This document shows positions 44,261 to 54,746 of a stretch of 64,000 nt of DNA, one piece after another (positions within the stretch are counted from its first letter, which is position 1; each line of letters starts with the position of its first letter). A model generated the notes under the pieces. The model did not search any database and had not been told where the DNA came from. It saw only the letters and a program-made list of their open reading frames with translations. Source of the DNA: Rouxiella chamberiensis (GTDB lineage Bacteria > Pseudomonadota > Gammaproteobacteria > Enterobacterales > Enterobacteriaceae); the NCBI RefSeq assembly GCF_026967475.1, contig NZ_CP114058.1, forward strand, positions 2,232,001 through 2,296,000. Direction: 5' to 3'. The translations under genes were made by a program, and so were the position numbers.

Positions 44261-44296
44261 AAGGCACCGCCGAGTTCTCTCGAGGTGCCTTTTTTA
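44261..44296 (+). terminator. Rho-independent terminator of bssS
   Basis: aaggcacc and ggtgcctt form an 8-bp stem followed by TTTTTT. Confidence 0.8.
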
Positions 44297-44383
44297 ATGC
44301 CCTTTTCTGCCTTGCCAAGCTCCCGCCGAAGTTACTATCATGCCCGATACCCTGCATAAAATTTATCGAGGAGCCGTTAGCTG

Positions 44384-45499
44384 ATGGATTATGATCTGAT
44401 TGTGGTAGGCAGTGGATCGGTAGGTGCCGCTGCCGGTTTCTACGCAACCCGCGCCGGACTAAAGGTGTTGATGATAGACAGCGCGATGCCGCCGCACAAG
44501 GAAGGCAGTCACCACGGTGAAACCCGTATCATTCGTCACGCCTATGGCGAAGGCGCGCGTTACGTGCCGCTGGTCCTGCGCGCACAGGCGCTATGGAACG
44601 AACTGGCGATGCTGACCGGCGAAGAGCTCTTTCGCGCCTGTGGCGTTATCAATATCGGCCCGCAGGGATCGGCGTTTATTGCCAATGTGAAAGCCAGCGC
44701 CCGCGAGTTCAACCTTAATACGCAGGCTCTGAGCGCCGAACAGATCCGACACAAGTGGCCGCAGCTCAATGTCTCCGACGACTATAGCGGCGTCTATGAG
44801 CCCGATTCGGGTTACCTGTACTGCGAAAAGGCGATCGCAGGGTATATTCGTCTCGCTCGCGAAGCAGGTTGCGCCCAGTTGTTCAACTGCGCCGTCGACC
44901 GCATCTATTATGAAGGCGACACGGCCGTCGTAGTGACGAGCGAGGGCGAATACCGCGCGCCCAAACTGGCATTGACCGCAGGCACCTGGGTCAAAAAATT
45001 CCTGCCGGATCTACCGATGACGCCCATGCGCAAGGTGTTCGCCTGGCATCAGGCCGATGGCCGCTACAGCGAAGAAAATCATTTTCCGGTGTTTACCGTT
45101 GAAACGCAGGCAGGCGATCAGTTTTACGGATTCCCGGCGGTCAAGGACAGCCTCAAGCTCGGTAAGCACAACGGCGGGCAGCCTATCACGTCGCAGAAAG
45201 AGCGCACGCCGTTTGGAAGCGTAGCAGAAGACGGTCGCGAAGTATTTGGTTTCCTGCGCCAGTTTCTGCCGGGCGTGGGCGTGTGTCTTCACGGCTCGGC
45301 CTGTACTTACGATGTCACGGAAGATGAAGATTTTATTATCGACCGCGTGCCGCAGCACGACAATACGCTGGTCATTTCCGGACTCAGCGGGCACGGCTTC
45401 AAGTTTGCCAGCGCGCTCGGTGAAACCGTCGCGCTGTTTGCCCAAAACCTTCCTCCTAAAGCCGATCTGTCGCCCTTCCTGCTCTCTCGATTTAAATAA
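44384..45499 (+). CDS. solA: N-methyl-L-tryptophan oxidase SolA
   Basis: A 371-aa monomeric sarcosine-oxidase-type flavoenzyme. FAD motif [18 protein letters not shown] (VGSGSVGA key part) is at the N-terminus, and the covalent flavin cysteine is in [16 protein letters not shown] (about residue 307). [17 protein letters not shown] (short parts GSHHGETR and RHAYGEG) is the family substrate-loop region. GAGGAG lies upstream of the ATG. Confidence 0.94.
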   Translation: MDYDLIVVGSGSVGAAAGFYATRAGLKVLMIDSAMPPHKEGSHHGETRIIRHAYGEGARYVPLVLRAQALWNELAMLTGEELFRACGVINIGPQGSAFIANVKASAREFNLNTQALSAEQIRHKWPQLNVSDDYSGVYEPDSGYLYCEKAIAGYIRLAREAGCAQLFNCAVDRIYYEGDTAVVVTSEGEYRAPKLALTAGTWVKKFLPDLPMTPMRKVFAWHQADGRYSEENHFPVFTVETQAGDQFYGFPAVKDSLKLGKHNGGQPITSQKERTPFGSVAEDGREVFGFLRQFLPGVGVCLHGSACTYDVTEDEDFIIDRVPQHDNTLVISGLSGHGFKFASALGETVALFAQNLPPKADLSPFLLSRFK

Positions 45500-45517
45500 A
45501 TTTATTATTTAGCCTCG

Positions 45518-45552
45518 AATCATTCGCCGATTAATATATTCGGTGAATGATT
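45518..45552. repeat. 13-bp inverted repeat after solA
   Basis: aatcattcgccga and tcggtgaatgatt pair with one G-U/mismatch position and a 9-nt AT loop. It may terminate solA but lacks a strong T-run. The surrounding 45500-45702 region is clearly AT-richer than its neighbours. Confidence 0.55.
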
Positions 45553-45702
45553 TAATTATCTGATATTTTCTATATTTATCAATAAGCTGTTTTTATTGCA
45601 CTTATTTGACTTTCACTGTTATTACCCCCTATTCTCCGTTTACCGGATCACAGGAGTGGCCATCTCCTTACCTTACATAAAATAATTACAAGGATGTCAC
45701 CC

Positions 45703-46362
45703 ATGAAAATCCTTATTGTAGAACCTTGCGGTTTTATGCGGCTCGGCATGCTTTCAATGCTGGTCGATACGCCACAAATAGAGGTGCTGGACGTTATTAA
45801 TCTTGAGCAGGCATTGATTGAAGCCCCTTTATTTAAACCCGATATTATATTGGCGAATATGACCCGTCATTGTCATTGCACGCACATCAATCAGGAAATC
45901 GCGCGGTTTTTGCAGTTGAGAACACACAGCAGAATTTATTGTTATCTCGATGCCAATTATCCCGACCACGAAGAGCCTATCATGATCGCTGAAAACTTTT
46001 TAATACTGCGAAAACAGAAGGTTGAAGCGGTTTTTACGCAGGCCGTGGCGCAGGCCGCGTCGGGCCGCCCTGTGACCCACTGTACCCAGCCCTATTCACT
46101 CTATAGCGATCAGGAAATTCTGGTGCTGAACGACTGGATGGCGGAAGTCCCGAATTATCGAATCGCCCGCAAACTCACTATCAGCGACCGCACGGTCTAT
46201 GTGCATAAACGGCATATTACGCAAAAAATTAAAGTGAGAAATCGTCTCGAATTCTGCTTTATTTATAATTTAATCAAGTATTTCTATTGGCCGATAAACC
46301 CTCTGGCAAGGCGGCCATTAAGTCGTCAGACTAAAAATGACATTATATTACTGATGCGTTAA
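45703..46362 (+). CDS. LuxR-type transcription regulator with pseudo-receiver domain
   Basis: A 219-aa protein whose C-terminal part is a LuxR/GerE helix-turn-helix: SDQEILVLNDWMAEVPNYRIARKL (in parts) and ISDRTVYVHKRHITQKIKVRNRLEF. The N-terminal 120 residues look like a receiver fold (MKILIVEPCGFMRLGMLSML), but the phospho-acceptor region reads PDIILANMTRH, with Asn where Asp is expected. The architecture resembles RcsA-type orphan regulators. AAGGA lies 8-9 bases before ATG 45703, so this is preferred over ATG 45694. No cognate kinase is near. AT-rich codons and flank suggest acquisition. Targets unknown. Confidence 0.75.
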   Translation: MKILIVEPCGFMRLGMLSMLVDTPQIEVLDVINLEQALIEAPLFKPDIILANMTRHCHCTHINQEIARFLQLRTHSRIYCYLDANYPDHEEPIMIAENFLILRKQKVEAVFTQAVAQAASGRPVTHCTQPYSLYSDQEILVLNDWMAEVPNYRIARKLTISDRTVYVHKRHITQKIKVRNRLEFCFIYNLIKYFYWPINPLARRPLSRQTKNDIILLMR

Positions 46363-46407
46363 CCGGTGAGTTCGGAATATTAAGCTGAAGACTTACGCTT
46401 TCCTGTA

Positions 46408-46440
46408 AAATAAAAGGCTACCATTCAGGTAGCCTTATTT
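46408..46440. terminator. Bidirectional terminator between the LuxR-type gene and the MFS gene
   Basis: aaggctacc-attca-ggtagcctt, flanked by A- and T-rich sequence. Confidence 0.8.
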
Positions 46441-46445
46441 GATTA

Positions 46446-47937
46446 TTAGGCGGTGGGCGTATTGCCCGCTCCGGCTTTATCTTCTTCTTTCTTCTTGCGT
46501 CGCAACTGAAGTTTTTTCAGCAGCGTTTTGGCCTCTTCTTTACTGGCCACGGCCGGCGCAGAACCGATGAGCGGTTTACGCGCCGTCTCTTTCAGCGAGA
46601 ACACTGTAATGGCGCCAATGACCGCCGCCCCCATCAGGTAGTAGGCCGGCACCATCACGTTACCGGTTTCCGACACCAGCCACGAGGTCAGCAGCGGCGT
46701 GGTTCCGCCAAACAGAGACACGGAGATATTGAAGCCGATAGCCAGCGAGCTATAGCGCGTGTTGGTGGTAAACAACGAAGGCAGCGCCGACGGCATGGTG
46801 CCGGTAAAGCAGGTATGCACGACACCCAGCAGCATCAGGCCGCCAAACACGCCCCACAGCGAGCCGTTGCCAATCAGCATCAGAGAGGGAATGGAGAAGA
46901 CAATCAGCCCGACGGCACCGGCCAGCAGCACCGGTTTGCGGCCCAGACGGTCATTCGAATAGCCCAGCAGCAGCGTCAGCGGCATCATGATGAACATCAC
47001 CACCATAATGAGCATCAGCCCGCTCAACTCGCTCATGCCCAGAACCGCTTGTCAGGTAACTCGGCATGTAGGACGTCAGCATATAGTTGGACACGTTGAA
47101 CAGCAGCACCAGCCCGATACATTGCAGCATCGGGCGCCAATACTGGCGCAGCATCTCGAACAGCGTCTGACGCGGTTTACTGTTCTCGATTTCATCCTGT
47201 TTCTCCATATGCTTCTTGAACGCCGGAGTTTCTTCCAGTTTCAGACGAATATAGAGACCAAACAGGCCAAGCGGCGCGGCGATGAAGAACGGGATACGCC
47301 AGCCCCAATCCAGCAGTTGATCGGCAGACATCAGCGCCGTCAGGCCTGTAACCAGACCCGCGCCCAGCAGATACCCGCCGAGCGTACCGAATTCCAGCCA
47401 GCTGCCCATAAAGCCACGACGTTTATCGGTCGAGTATTCGGCAATGAAGGTCGCCGCCCCGCCGTATTCACCGCCGGTCGAGAAACCCTGCACCAGACGC
47501 GCCAGCAGCAGCAGAATCGGTGCTGCAATACCGATGCGTTCATAACTCGGGATAAGCCCGATGCTGAAGGTCCCGGCCGCCATCATGATCATGGTAAAGG
47601 CCAGAACTTTCTGACGTCCGATGCGGTCGCCCAGCGGGCCAAAGACCAGTCCGCCCAGGGGACGCACCAGGAAGGCCGCGGCAAAGGTGGCGAACGCGGC
47701 AATCAACTGCGCCGAGGCGCTGCCGCTCGGGAAGAAGACATGACCGATGGTCACGGCCAGAAAGCTGTAGACCCCGAAGTCGAACCACTCCATTGCGTTG
47801 CCCAGCGCAGCCGCACCCACGGCGCGATGAAGCATTTTTTTATCGACAATGGTGATGTCGTCGAGTGTCAGTTCCGGCTTGCTGCGCTTACGCCAGAACT
47901 TGATATGCGAAGTATGCGATTCTGTCGAATCTTTCAT
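46446..47937 (-). CDS. ProP-like MFS symporter (one-base frameshift)
   Basis: Metabolite:H+ symporter family (MHS) protein with 12 predicted TM segments: LGNAMEWFDFGVYSF, FLVRPLGGLVFGPLGDRIGRQK (parts PLGGLVFG and DRIGRQK) and FSTGGEYGGAATF follow ProP. The C-terminus ends with a short basic/Lys-rich segment and lacks the long coiled coil of E. coli ProP, so osmosensing cannot be assumed; alpha-ketoglutarate or betaine/proline are possible substrates. An extra base in the GGG near 47038-47040 breaks the frame; removal restores TSGSGMSELSGLM and 497 aa. Confidence 0.82.
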
Positions 47938-48378
47938 AAATGACCTCAAATGTTGCTACTCATTATTATCCGTGCAGCATCATAGCTTTCGCTTCCCGGC
48001 AGATTGGTTTGCCCAAGACGATGAACAAACGTGACGCGAGAGCTATGCAGCAGCGTTTATAATTCACTTCATTACGCCCTTAAAACGACATTAAAATTCG
48101 TGCCAAATTCGTCAATGAAAGTCATATTTACATATCTTTAACCTATACAATAATGTGATATGGGTCAAGTTTAGGGGAAAATCGATAAAATCGCGGCCTA
48201 AAATTGACATTTCCTGTCAATCGAACAAAAAGCCGGTTCTGTGACAATCGCTGTGAAATGGCGCGTTGGCAGAATAAAAAGTGGCGGGCGGGAAAAGACG
48301 GGATAGCGGGAAGTATAGAGCCAGGTGGAAATCAAGCCTGCGGCACGCGTGTACCGGCAGGCTTGTACAACGCGCAGA
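47938..48378. other. Intergenic region, MFS gene to trhO
   Basis: About 440 bp with the MFS promoter region on the left (AT-rich) and, at 48334-48364, an inverted repeat AAGCCTGC/GCAGGCTT with a 15-nt spacer that may be the trhO terminator. Nothing else recognisable; short open frames here look like chance. Confidence 0.5.
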
Positions 48379-49446
48379 TTACTCCTGCGGCGCAGTATCG
48401 TTGGGTGCAGGAATGTGCATCGTGGTCTGCAGCAGGCCTTTCGACTTGTTGAAGATTTTATTGCCATTCTCTCGACCCGCACGCAGCGCACGCTGTTGCT
48501 CCGGCGGCAATTTCAGTTCGGTCTGGCAAATCTCGCTGCAGCAGCCGTCAAACTTGGCCGCACAGGTCGGGCACTGAATGAACAGCAAATGACAGCCGTC
48601 GTTCAGGCAGTTGGTGTGATTGTCACACTCGGCGCCGCACTGGTGACAGTTTGCGATAACGTCGTCTGAAATACGCTCGCCCATGCGCTCGTCAAAAACA
48701 AAGTTCTTGCCCTTGAATTTAACCGGCAGGCCCTGCTCTTTGGCACGACGTGCGTATTCGATAATCCCGCCTTCGACGTGATAAACATTCTTGAAACCGT
48801 TATGCAGCATGTAGGCACTGGCTTTTTCGCAGCGAATGCCGCCGGTGCAGTACATCACGATTTTCTTGTCTTTATCTTCCTTCAGCATATCAACGGCCAT
48901 CGGCAGCTGATCGCGGAACGTGTCGGACGGCACTTCGATAGCCTGGTCGAAATGCCCCACTTCGTATTCGTAGTGGTTACGCATGTCGACAAACAGCGCA
49001 TCGGGATCGTCTATCATCGCATTGACCTGTTCCGCCTTGAGGTACTCGCCCACATTGGAAGGGTCAAACGTCTCGTCATCGATACCATCAGCTACAATAC
49101 GTTCACGCACTTTGAAACGCAGCACCCAGAAAGACTTGCCGTCATCTTCCAGCGCGACATTCAGACGAACGTTGTCGAGGGCTGGATGACAGGCAAACAG
49201 GTGTTGTTTAAAGGCGTCGTACTGGCTTTGTGGCACGCTAATCTGGGCATTGATGCCTTCTTTGGCCACATAAATGCGACCAAAAACATTTAACTTAACC
49301 AGTTCGAGGTAGAGCTGGTCGCGAAATGCCTTGGGATCATCCAGATGGAAGTACTTATAAAAAGAAACTGTCGTGCGCGGCTCGGTTTCGGCCAGCATGC
49401 GCGCCTTCAGTTCCTCATTGGAAATTCGGTTATGTAACACTGGCAT
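48379..49446 (-). CDS. trhO: tRNA uridine(34) hydroxylase TrhO
   Basis: A 355-aa rhodanese-like protein (YceA) that hydroxylates U34 of certain tRNAs using O2. It has an N-terminal acylphosphatase-like domain, a rhodanese domain with the active Cys in [13 protein letters not shown] (about 178-190), and a C-terminal Cys-rich part ([30 protein letters not shown]). The start [10 protein letters not shown] is the family start. Intact. Confidence 0.96.
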   Translation of the reverse strand: MPVLHNRISNEELKARMLAETEPRTTVSFYKYFHLDDPKAFRDQLYLELVKLNVFGRIYVAKEGINAQISVPQSQYDAFKQHLFACHPALDNVRLNVALEDDGKSFWVLRFKVRERIVADGIDDETFDPSNVGEYLKAEQVNAMIDDPDALFVDMRNHYEYEVGHFDQAIEVPSDTFRDQLPMAVDMLKEDKDKKIVMYCTGGIRCEKASAYMLHNGFKNVYHVEGGIIEYARRAKEQGLPVKFKGKNFVFDERMGERISDDVIANCHQCGAECDNHTNCLNDGCHLLFIQCPTCAAKFDGCCSEICQTELKLPPEQQRALRAGRENGNKIFNKSKGLLQTTMHIPAPNDTAPQE

Positions 49447-49595
49447 GGTGTACTTTCCTGTCTTTCGTTGAGGCTATTCTAAGCAGAGTAAAAATTAAAG
49501 CGGCGCTATCATACCTGAAACCGCCACAGGGATTAAAGCTTCGATAACGCAAATTGCGTCGAATCACTATTCATACCTATCAATACGAGGTCACG

Positions 49596-50693
49596 ATGAG
49601 CAAGCTATTTGAAGGCACCAAACTGGGTTCACTTGCGTTGGAAAACCGCATTGTCATTGCCCCGATGTGCCAATATTCGGCAGATAACGGCAAAGCGACC
49701 TCCTGGCACCACGCCCACCTTGGTCAACTCTCCTTCTCGGGCGCGGGTTTGCTTATCCTCGAAGCCACCGCCGTTGAAGCCGTGGGCCGCATCACCCCGC
49801 AGGATTTAGGCCTGTGGAATGACGAAACCGAAGCGGCGCTGGCAGACCTGGTGACTTCTCTTCGCGAAAACAGCGATATTGCGCTGGGCATCCAGTTAGG
49901 TCACGCGGGCCGTAAAGCCTCGTGCTACGCGCCCTGGGAAGGCGGCAAGCAGATGAGCATTGCAAATGGCGGCTGGCAGACCGTTGCGCCTTCGGATATC
50001 GCCTTTGCCGACAGCGATGCGGCACCCGAGGCGATGTCTCTCGAGCGCATCAACGAATTCAAGCGCGCGTTTGTCGAGAGCGCCAAACGTGCCGACAAAC
50101 TGGGCTTTGATCTGATTGAGCTGCACGGCGCGCACGGTTATCTGCTGCACCAGTTCCTTTCGCCGCTTTCCAACCAGCGTCAGGATCAGTACGGCGGGTC
50201 GTTTGAGAACCGCATTCGTCTGCTGCTGGAAATCTATCAGGAGGTTCGTGCCGTGCTGACGGCCGACAAGCCTATCGGCGTGCGTATTTCGGCAAGCGAC
50301 TGGGTTGAGGGCGGCTGGGATGTCGAGCAGTCGACCGAGCTTGCCAAGGCGCTGGATAATCTGGGCTGCGACTACATTCACGTGTCCAGCGGCGGCCTGT
50401 CCACCGAACAGCAAATCTCCGTCGGCCCGAACTATCAGGTGCCTTTCGCCCGCAGCATCAAGCAGGCCGTGAAGATGCCGGTTATCGCCGTGGGGCTTAT
50501 CACCGAGCCGGAACAGGCCGAAGCGATTATTGCCACCGGCGAGGCGGACTATATCGCGCTGGCGCGCGGGATCCTCTACGACCCGCGCTGGCCGTGGCAT
50601 GCCGCCGCCAAGCTGGGCGCAAAAGTCAGCGCACCGAAACAGTACTGGCGCTGCGAGCCGCACGGCGTCAAAGGGCTGTTCAAATCGGAATAA
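49596..50693 (+). CDS. NADH:flavin oxidoreductase, YqjM-type old yellow enzyme
   Basis: A 365-aa FMN ene-reductase of the thermophilic-like OYE class: APMCQYSADNG contains the redox-tuning Cys and Tyr typical for YqjM; HGAHGYLLHQFLSPLSN carries the substrate-binding His pair; and YWRCEPHGVKG holds the C-terminal arginine region. ATG 49596 with GAGG at 49587-49590 was chosen. It reduces activated C=C bonds in known members; the natural substrate is unknown. It is not in the E. coli segment and is an insertion between trhO and lpxL. Confidence 0.88.
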   Translation: MSKLFEGTKLGSLALENRIVIAPMCQYSADNGKATSWHHAHLGQLSFSGAGLLILEATAVEAVGRITPQDLGLWNDETEAALADLVTSLRENSDIALGIQLGHAGRKASCYAPWEGGKQMSIANGGWQTVAPSDIAFADSDAAPEAMSLERINEFKRAFVESAKRADKLGFDLIELHGAHGYLLHQFLSPLSNQRQDQYGGSFENRIRLLLEIYQEVRAVLTADKPIGVRISASDWVEGGWDVEQSTELAKALDNLGCDYIHVSSGGLSTEQQISVGPNYQVPFARSIKQAVKMPVIAVGLITEPEQAEAIIATGEADYIALARGILYDPRWPWHAAAKLGAKVSAPKQYWRCEPHGVKGLFKSE

Positions 50694-51237
50694 GCTTTTG
50701 TTGCGCTTAATAATGATTTAACGTTCAAATGCAAGGATGTCTGTTACAGGCATCCTTTTTTTGTGCGCCACGCTCCAATAAAAAAACTCTTTTCGTCGAT
50801 TCCCGCTTTATCGCCGCCCAGGGCGCAAGCTGGATTGACAAAAGCCACTTCCTTAACAATATTCAATCCGATAGCGTCACTCGCCGAGAAAAAGCGCCCG
50901 TCTTTCTCCGCCTGTATTGTTAAGCCTGACTGATGAAATTTGGGTTTAAAGTATATTTAATAAACGATTTCGCCGATTTTAGAGGCCTACTTCCTGATAA
51001 ATGAGGTTTTAATGCCGTCGGTTTTCACCTTGGTAAAAAAAATGTCACAATATGCGACTTTGCCAGGGATCGTTAACCTGCTGTAACAATGAGAATTCAG
51101 ACAGGCAGGCACTTCTTCGGCGGGCTGCTGGCAGATTGTACGAGACATACCGGGCTGATTTTCAGTTGCGCAATGTCCGACACTTTCTCGAAAGAGCTTA
51201 TATTTTCTTACTTCAATACTGATGACGCAGAGATTTT
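50694..51237. other. Intergenic region, OYE gene to lpxL
   Basis: Contains a rho-independent terminator (50733-50762: aaggatg/catcctt with T7 tail). The rest (about 475 bp) holds no persuasive gene; AT-rich patches near 51200 are probably the lpxL promoter. Confidence 0.6.
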
Positions 51238-52158
51238 ATGACTCAGGTTCCAACCTTTAACCGTTCATTATTGCATCCTCGTTACTGGCCAACCTGGCTG
51301 GGTCTGGGGCTGCTGTATTTGCTGGTGCTGTTGCCGTATCCCCTGATTTACCGCCTGGGTTGCGGTATCGGCCGCTTCTCGCTGCGTTTTCTGAAACGCC
51401 GCAGCAGCATCGCGCAGCGCAATCTGGAGCTGTGTTTTCCGGATATGCCGCAGAGCCAGCGCGATCAACTGGTGCTCAAAAATTTTGAATCGGTCGGCAT
51501 GGGCTTGTTTGAAACCGGCATGGCGTGGTTCTGGCCGGACTGGCGCATCGAGCGCTGGTTTAAAGTCAGCGGGCTCGAGCATATTCAGCAGGCGCGCGAC
51601 AACCAGCAGGGCGTGTTGTTGATTGGCGTACACTTCCTGACGCTTGAGCTGGGTGCGCGCATCTTTGGTATCCATAATCCGGGCATTGGCGTTTACCGTC
51701 CGCACGACAATAAACTGATGGACTGGATCCAGACCAAGGGCCGCATGCGCTCGAACAAGGCGATGCTGGACCGCAAAGACCTTAAAGGCATGATCCGCAG
51801 CCTGAAACAGGGCGACATCATCTGGTATGCGCCGGACCACGATTACGGCCCGCGTGCCAGCGTGTTTGTGCCTTTCTTTGCCGTCGATAAAGCGGCCACG
51901 ACTACCGGCACCTACCTGCTGGCGCGTATGGGCAAACCGGCCATCATTCCGTTTACGCCGCGTCGCCTGCCGAATGGCAAGGGCTATGAACTGCTGCTGC
52001 ATCCGGCGGTGGAAAACTTCCCGCTGGAAGACGAAGTGGTGGCCGCCACTTACATGAACAAAGTGGTCGAGGACGAAATCAAGCTCGCGCCGGAACAGTA
52101 CATGTGGCTGCACCGCCGCTTCAAGACGCGTCCAAAGGGCGATCCTTCACTCTATTAA
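51238..52158 (+). CDS. lpxL: Lipid A lauroyl acyltransferase LpxL-type
   Basis: A 306-aa inner-membrane acyltransferase of the late acylation step on Kdo2-lipid IVA. It has an N-terminal TM ([20 protein letters not shown] in parts), the HX4E catalytic motif [12 protein letters not shown] (His about 132), and conserved [19 protein letters not shown] (pieces APDHDYG and SVFVPF) and [13 protein letters not shown]. Sequence is much closer to E. coli LpxL than to LpxM; LpxP cannot be excluded, but neighbour mdtG supports lpxL. Confidence 0.9.
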   Translation: MTQVPTFNRSLLHPRYWPTWLGLGLLYLLVLLPYPLIYRLGCGIGRFSLRFLKRRSSIAQRNLELCFPDMPQSQRDQLVLKNFESVGMGLFETGMAWFWPDWRIERWFKVSGLEHIQQARDNQQGVLLIGVHFLTLELGARIFGIHNPGIGVYRPHDNKLMDWIQTKGRMRSNKAMLDRKDLKGMIRSLKQGDIIWYAPDHDYGPRASVFVPFFAVDKAATTTGTYLLARMGKPAIIPFTPRRLPNGKGYELLLHPAVENFPLEDEVVAATYMNKVVEDEIKLAPEQYMWLHRRFKTRPKGDPSLY

Positions 52159-52170
52159 TCCTGCCCTTTT

Positions 52171-52196
52171 CCCGTCATCGCGCAGTCGGTGACGGG
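52171..52196 (+). terminator. Weak hairpin after lpxL
   Basis: cccgtca/tgacggg 7-bp stem with 12-nt loop; no clear T-run, so terminator status is uncertain. Confidence 0.4.
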
Positions 52197-52367
52197 CTTG
52201 CCTGCCTTCCCTTCCCCCTTTTTGTTGTTAATTATTATTTCGTAATAAGTCAGCCTATTCATTGAAGTGGGTAATAATTCGGCGCATAATTATCGAGCTA
52301 GTTCACTATTGTTGTGCTCAGTTCTGCCCTCTTTGCAGAGTAAATGGACCTCACTCATTGGTAATTT

Positions 52368-53606
52368 ATGACTTCGGCACCCGCATCGGATCACGCACCA
52401 GAACCTATTAACTGGAAACGCAATCTTTTCGTCGCCTGGATAGGCTGCTTTCTTACCGGTGCCGCCTTCAGCCTTGTCATGCCCTTCCTGCCCCTTTATA
52501 TCGAAACGCTCGGCGTGACCGGCCACGAATCCCTCAACATGTGGTCCGGCCTGGTGTTTAGCATTACTTTCCTGTTTTCAGCCGTTGCCTCTCCCTTCTG
52601 GGGCGGACTCGCCGACCGCAAAGGGCGCAAGCTGATGCTGCTGCGTTCCGCGCTCGGCATGGCTATCGTGATGGTGTTGATGGGGCTTGCACAGAATATC
52701 TGGCAACTTCTCATTCTGCGGGCCTTGCTCGGCCTGCTCGGCGGCTTTGTGCCCAATGCCAATGCGCTGATAGCGACGCAGATTCCGCGCAATAAAAGCG
52801 GCTGGGCGCTCGGCACGCTGTCGACCGGCGCCGTGAGCGGTGCGCTGATTGGTCCGCTGGTCGGCGGGATTCTGGCCGACAGCTACGGCCTGCGCCCCGT
52901 CTTCTTTATTACCGCCGCCGTGCTGTTTGTCTGCTTTTTGATGACGCTGTATCTGATTCGCGAACAGTTTGTGCCGGTCAACAAGAAAGACATGCTAAAC
53001 CGCAAGCAGGTGTTCGCCTCGCTAAAAGATCCCAAACTGGTGCTGTGTCTGTTTATCACCACGATGATTATTCAGGTTGCGACGGGGTCCATCGCCCCGA
53101 TTCTGACGTTGTACGTGCGCGAGTTGGCCGGCCATACGCAGAGTCTGGCATTTATCAGCGGCATGATTGCCTCCGTGCCGGGAGTGGCCGCGTTACTCAG
53201 TGCGCCACGGCTTGGCAAGCTTGGCGACAGGATCGGGCCGGAGCGCATTCTGGTGGCGATGCTGGGAGTATCGGTGCTGTTGCTTATCCCGATGGCGTTT
53301 GTTCAGAATCCGTGGCAGCTCGGCATTCTGCGCTTCCTGCTCGGGGCGGCCGATGGCGCGCTGCTGCCTGCGGTTCAGACGCTGCTTATCTATAACTGTA
53401 CCAATCAGGTGGCGGGACGTGTCTTTAGCTACAACCAGTCGTTTCGTGATGTCGGTAATGTGACCGGCCCCTTGCTGGGCGCTGCGGTGTCGGCGGGCTA
53501 TGGATTTCGCGCCGTGTTCGGCGTCACGGCGGTCGTGGTGCTGTTTAACGCCTGCTACTCCTACTGGAGTTTGCAGCGCCGCCCGCGTCAGGCCACGGTC
53601 GAGTGA
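52368..53606 (+). CDS. mdtG: Multidrug efflux MFS transporter MdtG
   Basis: A 412-aa DHA1-type transporter with 12 TM helices. MFS motif [28 protein letters not shown] and [16 protein letters not shown] (motif C region) follow E. coli MdtG closely. It exports fosfomycin and deoxycholate in E. coli. Position beside lpxL is the E. coli order. Convergent with the next gene. Confidence 0.93.
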   Translation: MTSAPASDHAPEPINWKRNLFVAWIGCFLTGAAFSLVMPFLPLYIETLGVTGHESLNMWSGLVFSITFLFSAVASPFWGGLADRKGRKLMLLRSALGMAIVMVLMGLAQNIWQLLILRALLGLLGGFVPNANALIATQIPRNKSGWALGTLSTGAVSGALIGPLVGGILADSYGLRPVFFITAAVLFVCFLMTLYLIREQFVPVNKKDMLNRKQVFASLKDPKLVLCLFITTMIIQVATGSIAPILTLYVRELAGHTQSLAFISGMIASVPGVAALLSAPRLGKLGDRIGPERILVAMLGVSVLLLIPMAFVQNPWQLGILRFLLGAADGALLPAVQTLLIYNCTNQVAGRVFSYNQSFRDVGNVTGPLLGAAVSAGYGFRAVFGVTAVVVLFNACYSYWSLQRRPRQATVE

Positions 53607-53639
53607 TCCTGACGCACGCGGCGCGCTAAAACGCGTGAC

Positions 53640-54044
53640 TTACTTTCTGTCTTCGGGTTTGTTGCCCTGCGGACCCGGGTGCGGGAAATCCGGCACTTCC
53701 ACCACGGAGACGCGCACTTCGTAATGTTTGCCTGCTGTCGCCGCCGGAATCACGCCGTTCAGCTTTTGCAGCGTATCGGTCGGATTGTCGCTGGCAACCG
53801 AGGCGCAGAACAGCTCTCCGCCATGGCAGAAGGCGTGCATCGGCGGCGGTGGCATCATCATGCCCATCGGCGGAAAGTGCGGCATTCCTTCCTCTTCGCC
53901 GTGGAATGACGGCATTTCGCGGGACTGGCCAGAAGGCGCGTCCTGCGGCGCTTTGGATGGGGTATCGGCCGCCTGGCTGCCCACGCTCATCAGCGCAGCA
54001 AGACCACAAAGCGGGAACAACAGAGTACGAAGGGTTGAGTGCAT
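53640..54044 (-). CDS. Small secreted Met/Pro/His-rich protein of unknown function
   Basis: I do not recognise this 134-aa protein. It has a Sec signal peptide (MHSTLRTLLFPLCGLAALMS to SQAAD) and a mid-segment rich in Met, Pro, His and Glu (MPSFHGEEEGMPHFPPMGMM, then PPPPMHAFCHGGELFC) with two cysteines six residues apart. The C-terminal half (VEVRVSVVEVPDF) may be a small beta domain. Such composition occurs in periplasmic metal-binding proteins, but this is a guess. ATG 54044 is chosen by the signal peptide; the longer frame has no support. It is convergent with mdtG. Confidence 0.65.
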   Translation of the reverse strand: MHSTLRTLLFPLCGLAALMSVGSQAADTPSKAPQDAPSGQSREMPSFHGEEEGMPHFPPMGMMMPPPPMHAFCHGGELFCASVASDNPTDTLQKLNGVIPAATAGKHYEVRVSVVEVPDFPHPGPQGNKPEDRK

Positions 54045-54309
54045 GATAGTAACCTTTTCAAATGACGAGATCCGCACTCTGAACCTCCGACGTCGGCGAA
54101 GAAACCCCGTTTGCAAAACTTTTACCCTATCGCCCCATCGCCTTTGCAAAGCTGAATTTCATTGACACTCCTGCGCGTTAAAACCCCTATTTACCTGAAC
54201 GCGCAGGGGGTTTTCAAAGAATATGATTTTTTTGCCCCCGCCTGCCTTGACAGCCCAATCTTCTACTATGATTTCCTAAATCAATGCAATCTGTGCAAAT
54301 GGAGGAATC

Positions 54310-54717
54310 ATGTCACTGTATGCAACGCTGGAAGAGGCTGTGGACGCAGCACGCGAAGAGTTTCTGGAACAAAACGCCGAGGTGGTGGACAACGATGAAA
54401 CCCCGTCCGTCAGTCAATTCAACCTGCAAAAATATATCATGCAGGATGGTGACACCATGTGGGAAGCCGAGTTCGGTGCCAACGAGGGTGACGAAACCGA
54501 AGGGTTGAGTTTCCTGAGCGGTGAAGCGGCGCAGGCGATTTTCGATGACGACTTCGACAAGCAGGAGTTGCTGGAAGAGTGGCAGGACGAAAACACGCTC
54601 TACGAATGGGATGAAGGCGAATACCAGCTGCAACCGCCTCTGGATACCGAGGAAGGCGCTGCCGCCGCGGAAGAGTGGGACGACGAAGACCCGTATCCGG
54701 GTCGTGACGACGAGTAA
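54310..54717 (+). CDS. msyB: Acidic protein MsyB
   Basis: A 135-aa very acidic protein (many Asp and Glu) matching E. coli MsyB: YATLEEAVDAAREEFLEQN, GDTMWEAEF, LSGEAAQAIFDDD and YEWDEGEYQLQPPLDTEEG (short parts). In E. coli it suppresses defects of secY/secA mutants when over-produced; the normal role is unclear. GGAGG precedes the ATG. The C-terminus is longer than in E. coli by an acidic EDPYPGRDDE tail. Confidence 0.9.
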   Translation: MSLYATLEEAVDAAREEFLEQNAEVVDNDETPSVSQFNLQKYIMQDGDTMWEAEFGANEGDETEGLSFLSGEAAQAIFDDDFDKQELLEEWQDENTLYEWDEGEYQLQPPLDTEEGAAAAEEWDDEDPYPGRDDE

Positions 54718-54746
54718 GACGCGCGTCGCCTCGTGAGCGTCGAGGC

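Noticed and set aside
50729..50923. 64-codon frame after the OYE gene
   Set aside because: Begins within the terminator hairpin; no ribosome site; likely chance.
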